Shown piece after piece: positions 40,260 to 46,982 of a stretch of DNA of 46,982 nt. The stretch is taken from assembly GCA_949358305.1 (NCBI GenBank), contig CASHSZ010000107.1:1-46982 (forward strand), written 5' to 3'. The notes beneath the pieces were generated by a model. It did no database searches and was not told where the DNA came from. It saw nothing but the letters and a program-made list of their open reading frames with translations. The position numbers and the translations under genes were made by a program. The stretch comes from Strigamia acuminata. Lineage: Eukaryota; Arthropoda; Chilopoda; Geophilomorpha; Linotaeniidae. Every line of letters begins with the position of its first letter. Positions within the stretch are counted from its first letter, which is position 1.

Positions 40260-43200
40260 TTCACTGCAACGTGGTGTCGACGAGAGCGAGGGCGAGAGCG
40301 AGAGTGAGAGCGAGAGAAAGCGAGTGAGTGGGTGAGTAAGTAAGTAATCAAGTGGAGCATGCGTGGACTGGCGACGATATTTCCGCAGTCGTTCAATTTG
40401 GCGTGGGTTTACAACTCCGCTTATTTGGTCGCTGATCGAGTCGGCACGCACTTTAAACATGTCGACGGCAAACAATACACGCGGGAAAAAAAATAACGCT
40501 AAGTTGTACGTAAGAAGAGTCTTCATTATGAATAAATGCAAAGGACCGAACCCCGAATATCCGAGTGTCCACACAACCTATCGTCCACCGGGTCTCGGTG
40601 TCCGGGTAGAAAGAGGGAGGGGACGTACGCGCGCGTACCGGACATTGCCACTCGGAACAAAAAATGTGCATAATAGGGAAAACGATCAAAGTTTAATTTC
40701 CTGATCTTGGAGTCGGTTCCGCGATTTGTGTTCCGACCAATAATTAGATTATCCTCGCAGCGACCTACTGGAACAAAGATTTTGTGGAAAATCCGCCGTT
40801 TTATATATTTTTTTTTCTTTTCCGGTTGTCTCGCACCATGTAATCGACGCGAGTTTTTGAGATTGCGCTCGACCGGACTTTGCGAACATTCTCAGAGCGA
40901 GCGTTCCGGGCCCTCGCGGATATCCGGAGGGTTCCGGTGTGCGGCATCGGTTTGATTGCGCTCGTTTTATTCTGCGTCGTCACTGGCCAGACGCGAATGG
41001 TCGGAGGGTCGCGTTCGCGACAAATAGGGGCAGTTGGCGCCGACGAGCGCCGGCAGCCCCGACACATTGTTTCAAATAAAGCTCCTGTCGAGTTGATTCG
41101 ATTCGATTCGTATCGTGTTAATTTATCTCTGCGATCTACGCGGTGGAAACAATGCCCCGCTCTTCTACCCCGTATTGCGCGCCTCATCGCGCATTAGATC
41201 GCATTTAAACGCGCGTACAATTAAGGGTGACGCGATCACGCCGCTAAATCGACGCACACTTTACTCACGGATGCGCACCGGCACTGAAACGTCCAGAAAC
41301 AAGCTTCTACACGTTTCTACGGCGTCGGCATTGTTTATTTATTTGTTTATTCGTTTACTTATTTATTAATTCATCTATTCAGACCTCGTGGTGTGCAAAT
41401 TGCGGAAAGGTCCACTCATTTTTAGCGTTACGGCGGCCTGTGTATTGGTCCCGTGTTCGCAATTCTGACTTGAACGCAGCCAGTCGACCGAGACCCGACG
41501 TCAAATTCGATAGCAACGCGTCGGAATGCAAATAACTATCGACGAAAATTAAAAGTATAATTGTTTAATAAAAGGAAACTGACGTAATGTTGAAACGCTA
41601 AAAAATACGTAAAATTAAGATTCAAATTCGGGTTCGATCCAGGTCAGATTAAGTCAGATCAGATCAGATCCACGAACTCTCGAGGCGCGACATGTTTATC
41701 GCTTAAAGATACCTGGCGATCGACGATGGGCGGACGACTGGAGTTCGATTTCCCGACCATGGGATCAGTTTCGCGGTTCGTGCTCCATTGTTTAATGAGA
41801 TTATCTTCGTTGGGGTCGATCCCAACAAAAAAATTGAAAATAAATTACATTTTACATTTTAGAACTGGCTTCCGGACGCCTCGCACCATCCCCGGCGACG
41901 CAGTTGTTGTCGTTGGATTCGACCGACTCTGCGGACATTTTCAAACCCAGACCAGACACACTTGTTTCGAACAAGGAGCCATCAAGCGCTGAGCGCTTAA
42001 ACGGACCTGTTTCGTCCTTTTTGTGTCTCAATACCCTCGGGGTGTTCGTGGTGGAGTAGATGTCATTTATGCGTTGTAAAAAGTGTTTTCTCTATTGCAT
42101 CGGCATACGGGCATACGGGGCAGCTGGTGACGGCAGCCCCAATAAATTTGTTCCAAAAATAAGTTCCCGTCGAGTCGTGTCGATTTCTCTTTCTCTCTCT
42201 CTCTGGTCCGCCGTGATTGCGCTTCATTGCGCTAAATTGCCGCCAGAACGCGCTACCGTCGCATCAGGCGAACATTTTTGGCGTCCATTAAAGGACGCAG
42301 ATTACGGGTCACGTGAACGGGCGTCAAATCCCGCGCGCAAACGATCGTGTCGAGTTAAATAAAAGAATAGAAATCGGTGACAAGTGTTGCGCGAAACGAG
42401 GCCACGAACGCCTCTATTGGTTTACGATTTTATTTTCATCCCATTGTACTCGACGCGCCAGCGTAGGAGAAGTGAGTTTTCGTCACTACGTTCGATGGAT
42501 TTACAAACAAACAGACAAACAAACAAACAAACGGTTTCAGACCGTTCCGGGTCCTCGCGGATATCCGGAGGGTTCCGGTGGTGGATTTGTCTCATCACTT
42601 TTAATCTATCCTGTGTTGTCATCGGCCAAACCAGTGCCGGTTTGCACGGTACAAAGGGTCGTGCAAAGGGTCGCATTCGCGGCAAATAGGGGCAGCTGGT
42701 GTCGACGGACGAGCGCCGGCAGCCCCGACAAATTGTTCCAAAAAAAGCTCCTGTCGGGTTGATTCGATTCGATTCGACTCGTGTTAATTTATCCCTGCGA
42801 CCCGCCCCCGTAAATGTCGTAATACGCGGTGGAAACGATGCCCGCTCTTCTACCCCGCATTGCGCGCCTCGTCGCGCACTAGGCCGCGTTCAAACGCGCG
42901 TACTATTAACGGGTGACGCGATCTCGCCGGTAAGTCGACATGCGCTTTACTCACGAATGCGCGTCGGCACCGAAACGTTCGGAAACATGCTTCCGCAGTG
43001 TCGGCATTGTTCATTTATTAAATTATTTGTTTATTCATTTATTTAAACTCCGTGGTTGATTGATGGGCGTGTGGATTTCGCGATTTGCGTTGGCCCTGTG
43101 TTCACAGTTTTGATTGATTTGAACGCAGCCAATCGAACGAGACCCGACATCAATCTCGATAGCGACGCGTCGGAACGCAAAGAACTGCTCACCGAGAATT

Positions 43201-43270
43201 GAAAGTGTAATTGTAAAACAAATAATCAACAAATAATCAATGTGGAACAATCATCGTGTAATATTTTATT
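40260..43270 (+). repeat. Dispersed-repeat array, right
   Basis: Units with the same landmarks recur (40730, 41750, 42190). Type B hairpins are at 41027-41060, 42117-42140 and 42689-42726. The repeats near 41180 and 42860 match 30010 and 38365. An (ACAA)n tract is near 42505-42532 and an (AAC)n tract near 43292-43315. No gene is supported. Confidence 0.7.
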
Positions 43271-43448
43271 AATAAATTGTATTTTGAAAAAAAAAACAAC
43301 AACAACAACAACAACGACAACTAATTTATCTTTCGATGCGAGTAAATTACAAACTTTGTCTTTGAGTTTTAGTCACCCCAAAAGTTGAATCAAATTTTCA
43401 ATTTAATTATTAATTCCATCTATCCGTCTGCCTGTCTTCTCCTTGCAG

Positions 43449-43565
43449 CACCCCGGGTCCGCAGCGATGGGACGCGCGCCGTCGACGAGCGTGTACGTGC
43501 TGAGCGGCCCATTGCCCGGCATCGCAACGGAGCATTTCGAGCGACCAGACTCGGTGTCGTCGTAG
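43449..43565 (+). other. Possible terminal exon after a strong splice acceptor
   Basis: A pyrimidine-rich acceptor (CTGCCTGTCTTCTCCTTGCAG type) ends at 43448. The frame from the ATG at 43467 codes 32 residues and stops at 43563-43565. GC-rich sequence keeps two reverse frames open too, so the coding strand is uncertain. No upstream exon was found. Confidence 0.3.
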
Positions 43566-43832
43566 AGGAGACACAGACTGCACGTCCTTCTCGTTGACGC
43601 ACCAGGAGCTGATACCATCGTCCACTAGGAGGCAACACGCCACGTCTAGGTTGCAATTAATCAATCAATCAATCAATCAATCAATCAGTTTAACAAAATC
43701 CTGCAATCATAAAACGTCTGGTTAAAATTCAAATATTTATACATTTTCTGATTATATTTCACCCATCCAACAACTCGTTTCGTTCCAGGTGTCGCGAAAC
43801 ACTCGATTTTATATCTAGTCGGTCACTTGTTT

Positions 43833-44686
43833 TTCTTCCACCTGAAATTCAAGATAAATTAATTCAATTCGTTCAAACCAAATAAATCAACTCGTATTAA
43901 AAAGATTCGATCCGCACTATTTCACTCGGTTTAACATCGTTAACCTGTATGAAAAATAGAAATAAAGTCATAAATCAGTTTTTTTCTACATGCACCGGTA
44001 GTTTCGATGGATGAACGGTCCTTCAGCAATGTTGTGCGAAAAACGATGCACGCAAATTCGTTGAATTTCCTCCAGATTCCGTAACACCAATTCGAGTGGC
44101 CTTATATGTATGCGCGCGCGAGTATGTATGTGTGTGTGTCAACACGCGAGAACGACGCGAGGACTCCGTGTGACATCTGTCGCGAGCAACCGAGAATGAC
44201 ACGTAGCAAACCGTCTGCACATCGTGTTTCCTGCAAAAATGAGAACGATCTGTTTTTAATACGCTGTCAGAAGTATGTGACGTGAAAAGAACTCATCTAA
44301 TTGCCCTTCCTTTCCTATTTTCCACTCTCTGTCGCTTCGTTGTCGACAAATGCGTCCTCGTTGTCCCTTTCTATTTCCAATATAATCGTGAGAGGACCGT
44401 GGTGCGTCCTATTCTCTTCCCGATGGACCCGCGCTAATGTCCTAGAAAAAATGTACACTCTTCAGTTTATTTCCTCGGGATTTATTTGAACTCAGGCATC
44501 CGAATTTTACTCACCTGTTGTGCTTGTTTTCGCGGCTTTTTTTCCTCCCGGGCTCCGTCCTAGTTTGTCGACTCGCGCGACCCGGCTCACTCACTCCTCC
44601 GCACGGTTATACGCGCCCGTCGAATCTCTGCTGGAGATACTAATGTTTGCAAAAATTTAAAGCAAAGCTCGCACGTTCTTCTTACC
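43833..44686 (-). other. Cluster of reverse-strand splice signals, possible multi-exon gene
   Basis: Good reverse-strand donors are CAG|GTGAGT (exon end 44515) and GAAG|GTAAGA (exon end 44686). Acceptors are TTTTTTCTAG (exon start 44441), a TTTTTGCAG near 44232, CTATTTTTCATACAG near 43947 and AATTTCAG near 43840. The pair 44515/44441 leaves a 73-nt intron and joins frames that stay open to a stop at 44317-44315. I could not build a complete model with a start codon, so a noncoding or partly misread transcript is possible. Confidence 0.35.
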
Positions 44687-45155
44687 TTCCTGCTTGGTTT
44701 AGACGTCTCGCGTTATGTTATTTGTCTCCATCCGCTGACGCTTATTTCTCGTCGTTTCCAACGGCGGCCATTGCTTTCGTTGCGAATCTTCTCTGTTTTC
44801 GGGTTTTATCAATTCCCGTCCCGAACTGCTCCCGTCAACATCGCTTTTAGACAGTTTGTGCCCGTTTAGACTATCGATTCGAATAAATGTCCATTAGTTC
44901 CTATCAGTTAATCGAAGCTAGTTAGGTCGTTTTCACGACCCGATGTCACTCAAACGGATTTATTAGCGCCTCTCTACCGTTTTTTGCCCGTTTCAATCGA
45001 GTTTTAGTGTTACCCACTTCTCCCGATGTTCTTCGTCTTTGAAGAATTTACTTATTGTTTACTCTATTCGTCGATAATAAACAGTCAAACTTAAACACCG
45101 CCCAGTCTCTCGTCGCACGCCGGACCAACCGGATGTTACACCTGCATTATTAAAA

Positions 45156-45159
45156 TAGA

Positions 45160-45207
<48 letters not shown>

Positions 45208-45208
45208 A
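45156..45208. repeat. (AAAT)n microsatellite
   Basis: About 13 AAAT units lie here. A second shorter tract is at 45295-45335. The surrounding 44690-45411 shows no supported gene. Confidence 0.9.
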
Positions 45209-45411
45209 CAAACAACGCCATCTATTGGGCGTGAATGCAACACACGATTCCACGGGGTTCCCATTGAATTTATTTACGTGGCCGCGCGTAGATAGTAAAT
45301 AAATGAATAAATAGATAAATAAATAAATAAATAAATACATATATAATATATATTATATATACGCAATGTTCTCTCCATTCGAGTAAACTTGTACTTTTAT
45401 TGCCCTTTTGC

Positions 45412-45566
45412 CAGGGCTGGACTGGGAACAAATTTATGGCCGGGAAATCTGGGTGTCCGGGCCACAATTAATGAAGTCAGGACAGGCTACAGCCGGCTGC
45501 GACAGGCCACAGCGGCCACGGGCCACCGGGAAACTCCCGGTAGCCCGCCGGGCCAGTCCAGCACTG
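45412..45566. mobile_element. hAT-type MITE, 155 bp
   Basis: The element starts CAGGGCTGGACTGG and ends with the inverse of CAGTGCTGGACTGG, one mismatch in 14. It is flanked on both sides by the perfect 8-bp duplication CCTTTTGC (45404-45411 and 45567-45574). Both the CAG(G/T)G termini and the 8-bp target duplication fit the hAT superfamily. It has no coding capacity. Confidence 0.92.
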
Positions 45567-45938
45567 CCTTTTGCACATGTGGCGTTGCCTCCGGTCAACG
45601 TTTTTGACCCACGATAAAAACTCCAAAATAAACAAATAAGTAAAGGGGACAAAAACCCGAACTTGTTGGTTTGTTTAAACGCGACTGGAGTGAAGTGGGC
45701 ATCACAGCACCCCGCTCACGATCGCGCGCTCGAAATTATAACGGAGCCCAAAATATTATCGTCTGACCCAAAATTGTTTCGTTTTTAATTAAAAAACGAT
45801 CACATAGCCGACTCCAAAACCAAAACATCGTAGCTCTTAAAAACGGATGTAAATCGGAGACTTTGAATCAAAATCATTCGCGGAATCGCCAACAGGTGTC
45901 GCGTCAACAAACTGGTAGCGAGCATACATGAACTGGAA

Positions 45939-46475
45939 ATGGAAGCGGGAAGTTTATGCTCGGTCGCGTCTCCGCAGGTAAATTTGGGCGGCTTTTACGA
46001 ATTTTTGCGATATTTTTTGTCAATGAATCGCGTCCGTGGTCGTACGTGTGCACACGTGTGGTCGTCGAACAACGCACATGGATTTTTTGTGTTTGGTCGC
46101 GGGAGTGTACGTGAGTGAGCGTTTGCGGTGTAACGTGGATGATTTTTACCCGATCGACGGCGAACGAGGTTTATTAAAATTAGACGAATGTATACATTTT
46201 TTATTTATTGATTTATATATGCACACGTGTATACCGTATTGGTCCACTCGTTGCCACGCACCGTCGTCGAGCACGGATTTGTGGTCGTTTTCAAATCGCG
46301 CGTTTAGAGCGGAATATGCCGACACAAACGAAAAATGTTTTTATTTTTATTTTTATTTTTTATTTTCTCTCCCTTACAGACATCCGACGCAAACAAAGAG
46401 ACGGAAGGTGGGAAGATGGAAAATGAAAAATTAGAAACCGAGGAGGGGTCAACCGAAGTTGCAACCACGATGACG
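45939..46475 (+). CDS. Partial gene at the right edge, possible family Z member 4
   Basis: Two exons are proposed: 45939-45977 and 46380-46475, both phase 0. The first codes 13 residues (MEAGSLCSVASPQ) and ends CAG|GTAAAT, like the ten-residue first exon of the gene at 25004. The second follows CCCTTACAG, is rich in Glu, Lys and Thr, and ends ACG|GTGAGT. Further exons would lie beyond 46475 or outside the window. The intron contains an open frame (46036-46434) that I did not accept. Membership of the family rests on layout and composition only. Confidence 0.4.
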
Positions 46476-46982
46476 GTGAGTGGAAAAATTGTCTCACGAT
46501 TAACAATATTATTATTATTATTATTATTGATGAAAAATAGATAAACAAACACATAAATAAATAAATATTTCTGCCTAATTCGCGAAATAAAAATAGAAAA
46601 TAATTTATTTATTTCCGCGCGGACATTAAAAATTGATTCATATCACGTGTAAAAATTTCATTTTTTTAAATTTAATTTTTTTGTCCCATTTATGCGCGAT
46701 CTCTTATCTGTGCCAATTTTAAGCAATGACAAACGGTCCCGATTCTCCAACCATTTAACAGCATCGAATGCCAATTGCAAAGTAGTGATCAAATTTTTCT
46801 TCCGACAATTAAATCTGAGATCCGTGGAGAGGGGCCACGTCGGGATAGGAATAAATTCTAATATCCGCGTGGAAATGGGCACGGTCCGGGGTACGGACCC
46901 GCTATTTTCCATTTTTCTAAACTTTCTTTGTTTTATTTTATTTTATTTATTTATTTTTTAAACGCTGATTTATTCATACACA
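46476..46982. other. Unassigned right end
   Basis: AT-rich sequence with (TTA)n and ATTT tracts. Frames on both strands at 46658-46961 overlap each other and have no recognised domain. It may be intron of the gene starting at 45939. Confidence 0.4.

Noticed and set aside
43403-43664. Reverse-strand OR-frame genes over the 43449-43565 exon
   Set aside because: GC-rich sequence keeps three frames open. The strong acceptor favours the forward strand, and no reverse splice sites fit.
44647-44890. Forward 67-codon ORF and a reverse open frame over the same bases
   Set aside because: Neither has a start in splice context. The region is better explained as an untranslated first exon of a reverse transcript.
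46036-46434. 132-codon forward ORF
   Set aside because: It runs through the polypyrimidine tract and acceptor of the exon at 46380 in a different frame, so it is probably intronic.

Overview
The window looks like invertebrate (probably arthropod) nuclear DNA. It has GT-AG introns of about 60-540 bp, AATAAA signals, a Ty3/gypsy-type LTR retrotransposon, tRNA-derived SINE-like repeats, a hAT-type MITE and many (AAAT)n-type microsatellites. Taxonomy cannot be fixed from the sequence alone. All splice models below were read by eye from splice motifs, phase agreement and open frames. None has transcript support.

Region 1 (1-19020) is a 15-bp satellite array followed by a composite LTR retroelement. 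Four copies of one 1590-bp LTR are present: two complete, one lacking its first 247 bp and one lacking its last 595 bp. The first unit (457-5856) has lost everything between the primer-binding site and the middle of pol, and also a 3.2-kb ORF3 module. The second unit has intact gag, pol and a third ORF. Gag and pol are linked by a slippery heptamer and hairpin typical of -1 frameshifting. ORF3 can be joined to the gag start codon through two small exons, all in phase, which resembles a retroviral subgenomic mRNA. ORF3 does not look like an envelope protein.

Region 2 (19021-46982) is a dense patchwork of diverged, same-orientation dispersed repeats. Two RNA-like hairpins recur in them and keep pairing although their sequence changes. 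Small genes sit between the repeats: a C2H2-type zinc-finger gene (23318-23899), three genes with a shared intron position and charged or coiled-coil second exon (24051-25004, 33776-34367, 39224-39906) plus a possible fourth at the right edge, two genes built from tandem 78-nt phase-2 exons (26250-26951 and 31525-32412), a TK1-type thymidine kinase (30644-31201), and a retropepsin-like protein whose catalytic triplet is replaced (36429-36972).

Only the thymidine kinase has a function I can name firmly. It makes dTMP by salvage. The other genes have no family I recognise beyond generic domains. Genes are often convergent or divergent in pairs, and several carry an AAAATGG(C)G-type motif near their 5' ends. 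The cluster as a whole (small modular genes, a domesticated-looking protease fold and thymidine kinase inside hairpin-bearing repeats) is the part I could not match to any known system.
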